From positions 434,699,958 to 434,763,957 of the forward strand of contig CM068372.1 in the NCBI GenBank assembly GCA_034769895.1: a DNA stretch of 64,000 nucleotides. Direction: 5' to 3'. The stretch comes from Magicicada septendecula (taxonomy: Eukaryota > Arthropoda > Insecta > Hemiptera > Cicadidae). This document shows, piece by piece, positions 22,720-34,275 of the stretch. The notes below the pieces were generated by a model. The model did not search any database. It was not told the DNA's origin and saw nothing but the letters and a program-made list of their open reading frames with translations. Both the position numbers and the translations under genes were made by a program. The first letter of the stretch is position 1; each line of letters starts with the position of its first letter.

Positions 22720-23170
22720 TACAGAAAATTTATTCTTTTTACTCTTTATCACAGTTATGTCGTATTTTTTTATATTTCACAGTTTCACTTAAATTATGAT
22801 GGTATTTCTTAAATATTTACTCTTAACATTGTAATAATTAGACATGGAATTAAAAAGTAAGCAGTGTTTTTGACATTGATTATTTTTAATACATTACGGA
22901 ATTACAGTAAGTTCAGTGAAAAGCATTTAACCAAACCTGATAAGTAAAAATGTATCTTACCATACATAATGAACGGTTTTCGTCTGGCTTGACTGTGAGT
23001 ACTGCCCGAGGCAGTACGTCGCTGACCGGTATTGAGTGCGCACTCACATCCGCTACATCGCTGTGTTTGTGGACTATATTTTTTAAATGTTCTTTTAGTG
23101 TAATTTTTAAATGTCTTTTACGCAACTTTTAATGTTTAACGAAGTCTTAACCGACGAATTATTTTAACCT
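22720..23170. other. Unassigned AT-rich sequence
   Basis: No gene is recognised. It may be the upstream part of the terminal repeat that carries the hammerhead-like motif at 23171. Confidence 0.3.
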
Positions 23171-23275
23171 CTGATGATGGATTAACAATCCGAAACGCGT
23201 TAGAAGAAAAGAAGAAAAGTTAAGCGATCACATAGACGGATTAAGGTAAAACTTTAAAGTTTAATTCCAATACTG
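23171..23275 (+). repeat. PLE-terminal-like repeat with hammerhead-like core
   Basis: CTGATGA (23171-23177), then a hairpin with GGATT/AATCC arms, then GAAACGCG (23192-23199) and an A-rich stretch. The later block GATCACATAGACGGATTAAGG is matched by GATCGCCTGACGGATC...AATTAAGG at 25366-25390. CUGAUGA-hairpin-GAAA is the hammerhead core order. It abuts the truncated end of the hAT transposase. Confidence 0.5.
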
Positions 23276-24505
23276 CGTCTGCAAGGTTTTCACCTCTGTG
23301 CCCAGGATTTTTGAAGAAGGTTAAAAATCTCTCATGTGCCTCCCCTATCTCATTTACATAACGAACAATGAAGAAGGTTAGTTGGTCGTTATGAGTAATG
23401 TCTGGAGATGAGTCAACTATTACTGAATAATATTTACACAACTGGACCTCTTCAACAATCTTAGAGACTACTTTCTCTCCCATAATTTTAATAAGGTCAT
23501 CACAAATTACTGGACTCAAATATGACGTCCTTCCGCTACCTGGATTTCCATAGCGTGAAATGTGAGCAGATAGAAAGGGGTCATACTCAGCTATTAATTC
23601 AAGGCACATCATAAAATTGCCATTATGCTCTGACCCAAACACTTCGTTATCTCCTCGGAATGCTAGTCCTCGAGAAGATAATTTTTTAAAGACAGAAATT
23701 ACCCACTGTAGTACATTCCTCCAATACTGGACCTCTTGCTCAAAATACAGTTACTAACTTTTTGTCAATTCTAGATAATTCATTTGCTCGGGTTTTAAAT
23801 GTAATTGCACAATCTCTGAGAGGATGAGTTTTCATGTTCGGAGATACGTTGTACAGCGTGAATCCAATCATTAAACCCTGATTTTGTAGCAAACCCAGAT
23901 AGGCCTCCAAAAAGCATACAAGGAGCACAATATAGAGACCCCTGACTTGGTGAATAAACTAAATATTCTCGTTTTACAACATTCCCATTCAAAAGCTTTC
24001 TTTTAAATAAACTATCAGTACAGTACCTCTTTCTACCATCATGATATAGACGAACTGACTTTGAAAAATCAGAATCGTCATTTTGTTTTATACCCTGTTT
24101 GATTAAGAAATCAATGGTTTTGTCAGTAATGACCCACTGATATGGATCATTGTCTGGCAAACAAATTATACTGTCATTATTTTTGTCTAGACCAGGAGAT
24201 GCCGATGTTGAGGGTTCTGGATGAATCTCATTATTTTCATCAGAAGTGCTAGAACCTTGGTTGGTTGTTTTGCATTCATTACCAGTACCACCAGTATTAC
24301 GATTACTTACATGAATTTTTTGTTCTTCAGAAATTTTGTTTTCAGTTTTTTCATAACTAAAAAACGATTCTAATTTTCTTACTTTTTTAAGGGTGTCATC
24401 TTCTTTTTGTTTCTTTTCTTCTGCCTTCTGTCTATATGCCACCCCACTTAGTCTTTTTCTTCCGTCCATTTCAATTTTATACTTAAATATCGATTTGCAA
24501 TCCAA
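23255..24505 (-). pseudogene. hAT-superfamily (ZMYM/DUF4371-type) transposase, broken
   Basis: Read from the minus strand; the likely native start is the ATG at 24469 (MDGRKRLSGVAYRQKAEEK), within the longer frame open from 24505. There is a low-complexity acidic linker, then a TTF-type zinc finger region (REYLVYSPSQGSLYCAPCMLF...FNDWIHA...HENS). After frameshifts near 23850 and 23740 comes the DUF4371 part with IVDSSPDITHNDQLTFFIVRYV (catalytic Asp region). The C-terminal half with the hAT dimerisation domain is missing; the frame ends at about 23255 against the PLE-like repeat. No terminal inverted repeats were identified. Confidence 0.85.
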
Positions 24506-24509
24506 TAAA

Positions 24510-25280
24510 GAACTAAAAAAGTAAAAAATAAACTTGTACTTTTTTTCACTTCACATCACAGTTCACAGTTTAATAAAAACTAACATAACCTAGTTGAACA
24601 GAATAGGCAAACGGTAGCACAGAGCGACGCGCGAGGCAGACCAGAGCGGCAGCCTACAGCGCAGTGTTGCCAACAAAAACCTTCCCTACCTCATTTATAC
24701 AGACTAGTAGTACTAGTAGAACAGCAGCGGAATACAAATCATACCCCGCTTTGCGCGACCCCACATAACACGAATTCGCTATAACGCATTTTTTTTTCTG
24801 AGAAAATATTTATTATACATATTAACAATTACATATACAGTACCAATAATATTGTATATATATGTATCAACGTATCATCGTAAATGTAATGAATATGTAA
24901 ATTTTGAATTTAACAACTAAAGTTTGCGTATTTTATTTTGAAAATGACAAATAAACACATACAGTACTGTAATTACATTACTGTATTATTTTGTATGCAG
25001 TACGATCACGTCAGCCCACCAACACGTTTGGTGAAAACGTAAAAACAGACAGCTGATTTGTACAGATAAATAAGAGGTTGCATTAGGTCAGACGTAGATC
25101 TGTAATAAGTGTCAGCCAAAACAAAACGTTTTGTAAACATACATGGCTGTGCCATTACACATTATAAATGTTATTTGACCTTGAATACTGTCTTCGTTAG
25201 CTGTGTGTGTACGGTGTTTTAATTATGTCATTTGTAACAGTTGTGTTTGTTTTATTCATTAGTGTGTGTATGTGTTTTTT
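24510..25280. other. Unassigned sequence
   Basis: AT-rich with a GC-richer patch at 24600-24680. It may include the 5' end of the hAT element, but no inverted repeat was confirmed. Confidence 0.3.
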
Positions 25281-25287
25281 AATCATT

Positions 25288-25412
25288 TCACCGACGACTC
25301 CTATATATTAGGAAGAAGTTTTTAATTTAATTCCCGAAACATGTAGTGGAATATTTAACTACAAGATCGCCTGACGGATCAAATTAAGGTATAATTTGAA
25401 ATTAATTGAATT
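25288..25412 (+). repeat. Second copy of PLE-terminal-like repeat, degenerate
   Basis: CCGACGA at 25291-25297 (one base off CUGANGA) is followed by a perfect TCCTA/TAGGA hairpin and, further on, CCGAAAC. The GACGGATC...AATTAAGGTA block matches 23226-23252. It lies directly before the DDE_3 transposase ORF. Confidence 0.4.
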
Positions 25413-25422
25413 TGTATTTATT

Positions 25423-26849
25423 ATGAGTGACATTGAGGTACAATATCCTACATTTAGTTTGGGTACAAGCGGTGGTGTACGTGCGGGCCGAGAGGACATT
25501 AGAAAACAAAGTAAAGTCATTGTAGCAAACTTTTACAAGTTTTTTAAAAATCTTGCGTAAATGAAGAAGCCAGGAGGAACATAAACTTTGCACAAATTTG
25601 AAAATTGCCAGCGGACGTTTGTGGTATTTCTGAAAAGTCGGTGCAACGTATTAGCAATACCGTTGCTTCGGCAGATGATCAAGGCGTGAGCGTTGTGTTC
25701 AATTCTCCAAGGAAAGGGTATAAACGGGAACACAAAAACACTGAACTGGACGATTTTAATAAACAAATAATAAACAAATAGTCCGCAGGACCATACTAGA
25801 ATATTATGACCGAGGGGAATACCCCACTGCAAGCAAAATTCGAGCTGATCTCTGTCAGAAAACAATTATTCTGGTTCAGAAGCCTCCATACTTCACCTTC
25901 TGAGAGTGCTTGGTTTTATATTTAAGAAGTTCAACGATGGACGAAAATTTTTAATGGAGCGCAGAGACATTGCTGCCTTGAGAGCGAAGTTTTTGAGAAC
26001 CATGCATATACATCGTATGGAGGACAACAGGGCTATAATTTATTTGGATGAAACCTGGATATCACAGAATCATATGAATAAATACATCTGGCAAGACTCC
26101 AGAGGGGACGGTGGGCTGAAAGTACCTACTGGTAAAGGTGGCCGGCTGATTGTTGCACATGCTGGATCTGCAAGTATAGCTTTCATAGCAGGTGCCAAAC
26201 TTGTTTTTCGTGGCAGTAAGCATTCAGCTGAATCTGACTACCACACAGAAATGATTGCTGAAGTTTTTAAGAGTTGGTTTGTTGGTATGTTGTGCTCCTT
26301 GGAAGAAGGCTCTGTCACTGTGATGGATAATGCCAGCTATCATTCTGTACAAATAGATAAACCACCATGTTCAAACTGGTGTAAAGCGGATATCATGGAG
26401 TGGCTGCGTAAGAAGAGAATTTCATTTTCCACAGCTGAAACCAGGGATGGACTTCTTTCTAAAGAAGAGATCCGAACGGCCAAGAAGACGTACGAATTTG
26501 ATCAACTGGCAAATGAAATGGGACATACAGTAGTGCGCCTGCCACCATATCAATGTCAGTATAATCCGATCGAGCTGATATGGGCCCAAGTTAAACGGTA
26601 TGTTGCAAACAAGAATACGACTTCAGATTAGCCGATATTGAACTACTTGCACACAAAGCTTTGGACAGGATAACTCAGGAAGATTAGGAGAAGTGCGTAA
26701 GACATGCGGAGCCACTACAAGAAGCCAATTACTCAAAGCAGTGCACGAGAGACACCACAGTGGAGCCCTTCATCATACATTTACGTGTGAGTAGTGACAG
26801 CGAACCTGAGTCCAGTGAATCTGAAGACGAATTACTACAGGAGTGTTAA
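25423..26849 (+). pseudogene. DDE_3-type transposase (IS630/Tc1/mariner-related), broken
   Basis: The start is probably ATG 25423 (MSDIEVQYPTF). Several stops and frame changes occur before about 25900. From 25906 to 26631 the catalytic domain is open. It shows IIYLDETWISQNH (first Asp), VTVMDNASYHSV (second Asp) and CQYNPIELIWAQVK (third acidic residue, Glu), the arrangement of DDE_3 endonucleases. A frameshift near 26615-26630 shifts the C-terminus, which continues to an acidic SSDSEPESSESEDE tail ending at 26849. No inverted repeats were found. Confidence 0.85.
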
Positions 26850-27291
26850 AAAATGTATATAGGTGGTAAATGTGTCTATAGCGAAGCGTTGTATTTTCCA
26901 TTTTTATTGAAACATAAAAAACCGTGTGTGCATGTTTTCTTCAGGAGTGTTATGAATGTGCTCTGTGCTATCACTTTGCAAAGTGATAATTGTGTGACTA
27001 ACCCTATTTGAGGTCAGTTTTTCAACATATTGCTTATTTATAATAGTCATAAGGAATTCTATAGTTTATAAAATAAGGAAAATTTTAATTATAAAATTTG
27101 TAAGGACAGTCCATAAAATATCGGTATGGAGAACCATACATGACTTCCATATTCTAAGATTTATATTTAAAATCATTTTCGAAATGAAATATTACCATAG
27201 AAACTACTTCTTTCTACTTACTGCTTCAGCCTTAACCACAGTACTGTGGTCACTAACGTATACCACCTCACGTTATCACACTCGATTTTCA

Positions 27292-27375
27292 CTGATGATG
27301 GAAGTCGATGGCATTACCGAAACGTCTGGTTTTGTAGAAAACATTGGACTACAGCCAAATATCCCGGGAAGGAAT
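27292..27375 (+). repeat. Hammerhead-like motif, third copy
   Basis: CTGATGA at 27292-27298, a hairpin region with GG...ACC ends, then GAAACGTC at 27319-27326 (GUC is the usual hammerhead cleavage triplet). It is followed by ACTACAGCC...AAGGAATTTTAAC. The order and spacing resemble 23171. Confidence 0.4.
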
Positions 27376-27918
27376 TTTAACAAAAACTACTTCTTTGTTG
27401 CCGATAACGTTGTACACACATATATAAAAAATATGCATAAAATTAATGGCTTGTATAAGTTAATGATTGATCTCCATTAAGTAGTGCTCAAGTTTCCAAA
27501 GTTTTAATATTATGATGTCCGTAATTAAAACATCAGAGCAAGTTTAGTGTGTATGAGGGTACACCGTGGACAAAAATTTTCAACATTTCCTATTGAGCGT
27601 TGCTTAGAGTAAAGCTGCGAATCTGCAGTGTACGTTTCACAGAACAAACGCGGAAAAGAAGGAGCGCTCCGAAGTCACTCATGGACCCTTAGCATCTTGC
27701 AGAGGGTTCATTCCGTAAAGACGAAAAGTCTGTCTATGAATCGTTCCTCTGTAAACACGTGCAGTTACACTGCCCAGCGATCCACAGGAAGCAAATCGCT
27801 ATCCACTGGACACTTTTTCGGCTTGCACGCGTTATGTTGGTATGGGTTTTGGCACTTTCCATTTAAAAAGCGTGCAAATATAAGAAAATATACATGAATG
27901 AGGCCAGAAATAATGAGA

Positions 27919-27922
<4 letters not shown>
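27376..27922. other. Unassigned sequence
   Basis: The ORFs at 27184-27480 and 27628-27897 have no recognisable domains. No other structure is seen. Confidence 0.3.
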
Positions 27923-27965
<43 letters not shown>

Positions 27966-27984
27966 GTGTGTGTGTGCGTGTGTG
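27923..27984. repeat. (TG)n microsatellite, imperfect
   Basis: TG repeats with a few TATG/GCG interruptions. Confidence 0.95.
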
Positions 27985-28217
27985 CATCTTCCTTCCTTTT
28001 TATTGCGGTAGTCATAATATAAAATGGAAACATAAACATTACATAACTGAGAGATGCTTGCCTGCCACGAACGATATATTTTCTCTCATACATGATTTAC
28101 ATTAAAATGAAAAAATTATAATTTTATTGCCTGGCAACAAAATTATTTTATTTTTAACAATTACCATTGTTTGAAAAAGTTTAAATGAATTTTCAAGTAC
28201 TTTACTGTTGTTAAAAC

Positions 28218-29015
28218 GTAAAATGTTGCAGGTAAACTACTCCTTCCCCTTAACCGATCTTCACCAAAATCAAAAGGCCTTGAGTTCTCTACAATTCAGG
28301 GGTGTATGCAAATAATTTTTTGATTCTGTTTGAATATGCGGCAGTTATCATTCGTCATAGAAAAAATTACCCTTGTTAAAACATAAAACGTTGCAGGTAA
28401 ACTACCCCTTTCCCTTAACCGATCTTCACCAAAAACAATAGGTCTTGAGTACTCTACAAATCAGGGCTGTATACAAAAAATTATTTGATTCTGTTTGAAT
28501 TTGCGGCTGTTATCGTTTGCCATATAAAATACCCTTGTTAAAAAAACGTTGCAGGTAAACTACCCCTTTCCCTTAACCGATCTTCACCAAAAACAACAGG
28601 TCTTGAGAACTCTACAATTTAGGGCTGTATGCAAATAATTTTTTGATTCTGTTTGAATTTGCGGCTGTTATCGTTTGCCATAGAAAATACCCTTGTTAAA
28701 ACATAAAACGTTGCAGGTAAACTACCCCTTTCCCTTAACCGATCTTCACCAAAAACAATAGGTCTTGAGAACTCTGCAATTCAGGGCTGTATGCGAAACA
28801 TTATTTGATTCTGTTTGAATTTGCGGCTGTTATCGTTTGCCAAAAAAAAAAAATTTCCCGTAAAAAAAACCGTTGCAGGTAAACTACCCCTTTCCCTCAA
28901 CCGATCTTCACCAAAAACAATAGGTCGTGAGTACTCTACAAATCAGCGCTGTATGCAAAAAATTATTTGATTCTGTTTGAATTTGCGGCTGTTATCGTTT
29001 GCCATAGAAAAAAAT
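28218..29015 (+). repeat. Tandem array, five units of ~160 bp
   Basis: Each unit carries GTTGCAGGTAAACTAC, then CTTAACCGATCTTCACC, a TTGAG..CTCT block, GGGCTGTATGC, TTGATTCTGTTTGAAT and TGCGGCTGTTATCGTTTGCC. The GTTGCAGG landmark occurs at about 28225, 28390, 28548, 28710 and 28872 (spacing 158-165 bp). Unit 1 is the most diverged. The array ends directly at a (CA)n run. Confidence 0.92.

Positions 29016-29016
<1 letters not shown>

Positions 29017-29077
<61 letters not shown>
29017..29077. repeat. (CA)n microsatellite
   Basis: About 30 CA units immediately after the ~160-bp tandem array. Confidence 0.95.
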
Positions 29078-29079
<2 letters not shown>

Positions 29080-29823
29080 AAAAAAATACAGTAAAACGCA
29101 AGTTAACCTTACATTACACTATCTTACAAAATCAGAACAACTGTGTGATACTCGTAAGATTTTAACATGTTTTTTACTTTAAATAATATTAAATTTTATC
29201 TATATAATGTCTGCTGTAGGCATCTATGAACATTCAAAATGTGTCGTTGTTTTTTTTGTCTTCTATTGTCATTGATTTTATGTTCAACAGTTCAAGAACA
29301 AAAAATGATTTTAATGGAAGCCTTATTGACAACAACAAAGTAAATATTTAATTTAAAAATCACTTTGTTGTATTCTTTACATTAAGTAGGCCTACTTACT
29401 AGTATAGCATTTTTCGGAAGAAAGGGAAACTGTTGCTTAGTGGCAACGCTGTAAGTAAGCGGTGTGACGTTGACGGTACTACTTCCATGCAGTTAACCCT
29501 AGTGAAAACAGTGATGATTATTCTGATGACGTAAGTAACGGTACCATTCATTCTCTAAGTAAGAAAAGAAGAATCGACTGAAACCCATATAAAAAGGGAC
29601 TGGTATTCGATTCTCAAGAGACACATGGATAGACAAATTGAAGGCTTGGTAATGATTATTTGAAAAAAATAATAATATTCTTCAATAGAAAACATTTTAA
29701 TTTTTTTAATACAGCACTATTGTCTTCTACAAGAAAAAACTTCATTTATCGCACATCATTTCAAACCACCAAGGACCTTTGGACATTAGGACCAAACCAT
29801 TAGGACCTTTTTTTCACATTACA

Positions 29824-30068
29824 CCTCACCTGGAGCCTAATTCAGAACTTACACTTCTACTTCCACATCTACATCTACCCGTACGATTTCAGAATTTTTG
29901 CAAACTTCTTTTGTTTCTATGTAGTTTTGTTCAAAAAATTACCCAAACAGATTATATTAAAAACGAAAAGAAAACACTTTCTCCACAGAATTCTAAAGTT
30001 GTGGAATTATAAGTAGAAGTATAAATAGATGTAGAAGTAGAAGTCTGAATTAAACTCCTGTAGGTAAT
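29824..30068 (-). repeat. Repeat X, copy 2, left part (split by BEL-1), with inverted termini
   Basis: The ends are near-complementary: GGAGCCTAATTCAGAAC at 29830 and CTGAATTAAACTCCTG near 30042-30057, each followed inward by CTTCTACTTC-type motifs. The middle matches the reverse complement of about 21990-22150. It joins, across BEL-1, the sequence at 51981. BEL-1's left target copy GTAAT is 30064-30068. Confidence 0.8.
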
Positions 30069-30564
30069 TGTACAATAATGTTGGTATTTGTAATGTGGGA
30101 ATTATATTGATGGAAGGTTGGCTAATCTGATTCATAATCTAATTTTGCTCGCTACTGGCAGATATGACGTACACAGTGCTCTGAGCTTTCAAATACAACA
30201 GACGTTAGCTACGCTCGTTGCGTTTCGCCTGTCGGCTTAATTATTTTCATGTCGCAACATATTATGTAGGGCCTTAGGCCTAAATTATTTCATGTTTTCT
30301 TTAAGTGTTGCATAATTGCGTTTCATTTCTCAAATGTAATTTTTCTCAGACGTCATGATTCCTGAAGGCTTAGCTAACCTTCATCAAATCTAAATTAATT
30401 TGTACCATTTACGTACAATAAATGTGTTAAAATACAGTCCACTTATCTACCATTATTTTCATGTTCCTAGCCAATTTAACTCCACGGCATTATTAAAATT
30501 CTTAGCTAGGAATCTACACGTCAAAACTTTATTTTACCATCTTTATTAATTACAATTCTTAACA
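30069..30564 (+). repeat. BEL-1 5' LTR
   Basis: It starts TGTACAATAATG and ends CTTAACA. It is followed at about 30570 by a primer-site-like sequence TGGTCACCCGCGCCTGG; I cannot name the tRNA. An AATAAA lies at about 30419. Confidence 0.95.
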
Positions 30565-30945
30565 TTTTTTGGTCACCCGCGCCTGGATCTATCATTCAAC
30601 GTTCTTTTACAACCTTATACCTTGCGAATCGGCTTCTCACTTAATCATTTTTTACTCCAATTTCTGGCCATCGCGGGCGATTCAGTATGTTCACTGATCC
30701 GACCATGTAGGTATTTATTTCAACACTTCTTTCGTCGCTGAGCTTGGACTTCATAGACAGCACCATAGTATATAAAAAATCCACGTGTCAACGCCTACAC
30801 GCCAGGTTTTGAGCGGTTTCAAGTTGTGAGAGTATTCATCCATCCAGTCCGTGCGTGTCACTACCATCTGCTGCATGGCCTCAACGCTGCAAGACGCTTC
30901 ACCGAATACACAACATCAATATCATCAATAAAAGGTGCGTAAAAA

Positions 30946-31006
30946 ATGACGGAAGAAAGTTTAAGAGTGTTAGTTAAAAAGAGAGGCGGCTTAAAGTCTG
31001 CCATAA
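30946..31006 (+). pseudogene. BEL-1 gag, N-terminal 20 codons (cut by Gypsy-A)
   Basis: ATG at 30946 opens MTEESLRVLVKKRGGLKSAI, a typical BEL/Pao gag start. The frame is cut at 31006 by Gypsy-A. It resumes at 39666 in the same frame once the insert and one copy of the 4-bp duplication are ignored. Target copies are ATAA (31003-31006) and ATAG (39666-39669), one mismatch. Confidence 0.85.
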
Positions 31007-32240
31007 TGTTACGCTACGTATTCGCTAACATATTTTGAATAACATAGAAAACAATATAATAAAAAAAAAACTTGCACTTACCGTTCTTGTACGCTCTTGG
31101 GTCCAGGGTCTCATACGTACTTTGGGATACAAGCGTAATTTTCAAGGTGGCATGAATAACTCTTACAATGCATCTTGGAAGAGAAATTATTTTTTGTTTA
31201 TTGATCAGAAATATTGAATTTATACGTTTTCTCCAAAATAGATCTTTGTTTTACATGTTTCAAATGTTGTGCAACTCTTGCATCTTACTTGTAATAGAAC
31301 TTACGAACTATGGCTTACCTTATGTATCATTTATCAATACACTAACACAATTACAAACACAAACAGCCCAGCATTGCTCACTCACGCATACACACAAAAA
31401 ATTTATTTAGAAACCCCTACCATTTTAAAACCACCCAGCCCTTACACTTTTATTAAAACGAAAACCGCTGGCCACGTGATTAGCGCGCGCACTCATCGTT
31501 TGTTACTTTCTTATGGTTTATTTTCCGAAAAACATTTGATTCGGTTCCACTTGATGGATCGACCGCGGTCACATAAAATTTTACTGTTGTTACACCTTTT
31601 TACTGGAAAAATAAAAAAAAACTTTGTAGAGGGCCTACTTAGCTCCGTGCCGGCCCGGCACCTATAGCGTAACTGGGGAGCGTGCTTGGTTGAGCGGGAG
31701 GAACTTCGTATTCACGGCCAACAGATTTTTGTTGCCGTTCATGCTTCATTGCTGTGGTGTAATCACTCTATGCCTGGAACATAGCCGTTATATCAGCCAA
31801 ATGTGTAGACGATATTTGCCTCTGCTATACTGATGTCACTAGCAGTAGGCGTGGCTTAAATACATTTCCTGTAGCTGGCTGGTTGGTGCTACAAACTGTT
31901 CGTTCCAGCGCCATTTTTTGGCATCGACGTTGGAGTTTCGCGGCGTCACTTCAGCGCCCCGTCCTGAGATGTTAAGTACGAGCGTCGTCACACATATACA
32001 GAGTTCTGAGAATTTAAAGGTGGGACGAATTCCTTGCCGCGTTACTCAACACAAACTGCGTCTCTGCTTTGTTTCAAACTGTTCCACTTGCCATGTGTTC
32101 TGTTGTAATGGAAATAATGTTTGCACAATAAAACTTTCACAATAAAAATTTTTTATAACATCCCGCAAAAATGAAATAAATAAAAATGCAAATACCCCAT
32201 ACTGTAAGAAATAAAATGACCCAATTTTAGACACGTTACA
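31007..32240 (-). repeat. Gypsy-A 3' LTR (left copy)
   Basis: Pair of 38432-39665. Short ORFs inside both copies are identical in position and are not genes. Confidence 0.95.
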
Positions 32241-32252
32241 ATACCCCCTCAA
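32241..32252 (-). other. Gypsy-A polypurine tract
   Basis: On the minus strand TTGAGGGGGTAT directly precedes the LTR start, the expected plus-strand primer position. Confidence 0.7.
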
Positions 32253-33072
32253 TGAGAATTCTGCTGTCCATAACAGAAGAAATCTCATTGATAAACCCCG
32301 AAGAGGACCGGTGAGGAACTGGTGCCAACCACCCCCTCTTGTTCTTACTCCTCATGGGTACATGACCCCCCTGGCTTGCTGACCATGGACGCATCTGAAC
32401 GAGATCACTGGACTTCTCCGTAAGAGATCCCAACACCGAAAAATCGAACAGACAAGTACCACAGCCCACCTCGCCTTCTAACATGCTACCCCCCAAAATC
32501 CTCAATCCCTGGCTTAGATTATGCCAGATCCTCCACCGATATGTTTCCCCTTTTATGCAAGCTGGACTGCCTTTAGCAGATACTGGGCTCACACACACTC
32601 ACATTACATGTTGACATAACACATTGTAAAATTGAAAAATTCTTTTAAAATTTATTATTTCATGTAAGAAACAAAATTCAGAATTCAAAATAAAATATTG
32701 TATTAAAAAATTCTCTTCCTTATTTTCTGTTTTATTTAAAATGAGTTCATTTAAACATTTCTCCTAATTAAACATATCCTTAACCTAACATGTGAATACT
32801 TAGAATCTAACAATACAAGTCAATACAAGAAATCAATAAAAATAAACATGGTTAACATACAAATAATCAATACTTAAAATATTCATTAGCTGGCAGGCGA
32901 AAAATCTTTTTTTTTTTTTCCAAAAATCTATTTTCCCAAAAAATTTTAAAATTCAAGAAAAAAAAATTTAATTTTATTTAAATGTTTCCTTTATATATAG
33001 AAATTGTTTAAAATTTGTTTGAATTGATCAAATAAACAAATTAAATTGACTTCCTACTACACCAGCTTAGTG
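32253..33072 (-). other. Gypsy-A internal, 3' untranslated part
   Basis: GC-richer at 32275-32600 with a 120-codon minus ORF (32236-32598) that has no recognised domain. The rest is A/T-rich with homopolymer runs. Confidence 0.4.
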
Positions 33073-34275
33073 GGTGTGTTACTTACCGATCAATCACATT
33101 TATTATTATAATTAAATCTCAAATTAAATTGTTACTTACCGTTACGAAAGCTTACAGGGTCCCAGGATTCGTTCACATGTACCTAGATACAAACATGGTC
33201 TATGGGTTATGCTAAGTACTGACACAACTCATTTTAGAAGAGAATTTCCATTTAATGTTTTACTGTTACTTTAGTGAAATTAAGAACAATACATTTAGTA
33301 AATACATGTTTCAGGTGTTGTGCAACATGTGACTCTGTTGTAATATGACTTACAATCTACTGCTTACCTTATTTTTTTTTTTCTAAGACACAAACATAAA
33401 ATGCAAACACAAATATACACAGAAAGCCGCCCAGCTTTGCCACACTCACATTTATACCAAACTAAAAACCCCTTAACATTTTATACAAATCAGAAGCCCC
33501 CTAACACATCTTCCTATAATAAAGCTCCCACATCGACCACGCGGTCATCGCGCCCGTACTAAGTCCCCGTTCAGGTGTCCGAAAGATCTGCGAAAACTAT
33601 TAAATCTTTTAAGCTCACTACTGACTGTTGTTAGTCCCTTTATACACTGTTGATTACATTACAACTGTTAACGGTGAGGTCGGCCGATGTAGTTACATTT
33701 TGTGAAATAAAATTTTAACCAAACCGCAAGCGGTCGGTAGGTGAGACGCACTGGGCAGAAGTTTGTTCTCTGTCCCCTCTCCACAGTTTTCAACACTGGA
33801 ACTCACTGCCTTGGGCGTCGTCGCCGAACCTCCGGCCCATGCTCTGCATGTTGTTTTTTGAGTCAGTGCCGCATATGATCTTCTGTAGGCATTGGCTGAC
33901 GTCATTTAAGTGGGCCGGACGTTTGAGTGATGCCAAAGGGACGATGAATAATTTTTTCGCTCTAGCCATCTTGTTTTTTGTCGAGAGCGTGCTTTTGAGC
34001 GCGCTTGCTTGGGTATTCGCGCCTGTGCGCCGACACACTTGCAAAGTTCTTAGAATTTTGGTGGAGGTGCAAATGCTCTGCCGCATTCCTCAACAACAAC
34101 TGCGCCTTATGCTTTGTTTCACTGTTCTGTTACACTGACTATTATTATGTTGCACAATAACACAGTTATTTCGTCATATTTTATAAGGCTCCCGACCGAA
34201 AATGAAATGAATAAAAATATAATTATCCCATACTGTTGAAAATAAAAACACCCAAAATTTGACCCGCTACAGGTG
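33073..34275. mobile_element. Solo LTR inside Gypsy-A, duplication GGTG
   Basis: The LTR 33077-34271 begins TGTTACTTACCG and ends CCGCTACA. GGTG flanks it at 33073-33076 and 34272-34275. Blocks around TACCGTTACGAAAGC, GGGTCCCAGGATTCG and the final GACCCGCTACA are related to the Gypsy-A LTR and to the solo LTR at 41716, so all are members of one LTR superfamily. The internal part was lost by LTR-LTR recombination. Confidence 0.85.

Noticed and set aside
28218..29015. Regular repeats as a CRISPR array
   Set aside because: Units are ~160 bp and similar along their whole length with no unique spacers, in a eukaryotic repeat-rich context; it is a tandem array.
31168..31667. Duplicated ORFs at 31168-31667 and 38592-39067 as a gene family
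   Set aside because: They are the same positions in the two LTRs of Gypsy-A and have no protein features.
32236..32598. 120-codon minus ORF as a gene
   Set aside because: It overlaps the LTR edge and purine tract and has no recognised domain; probably the 3' untranslated part of Gypsy-A.
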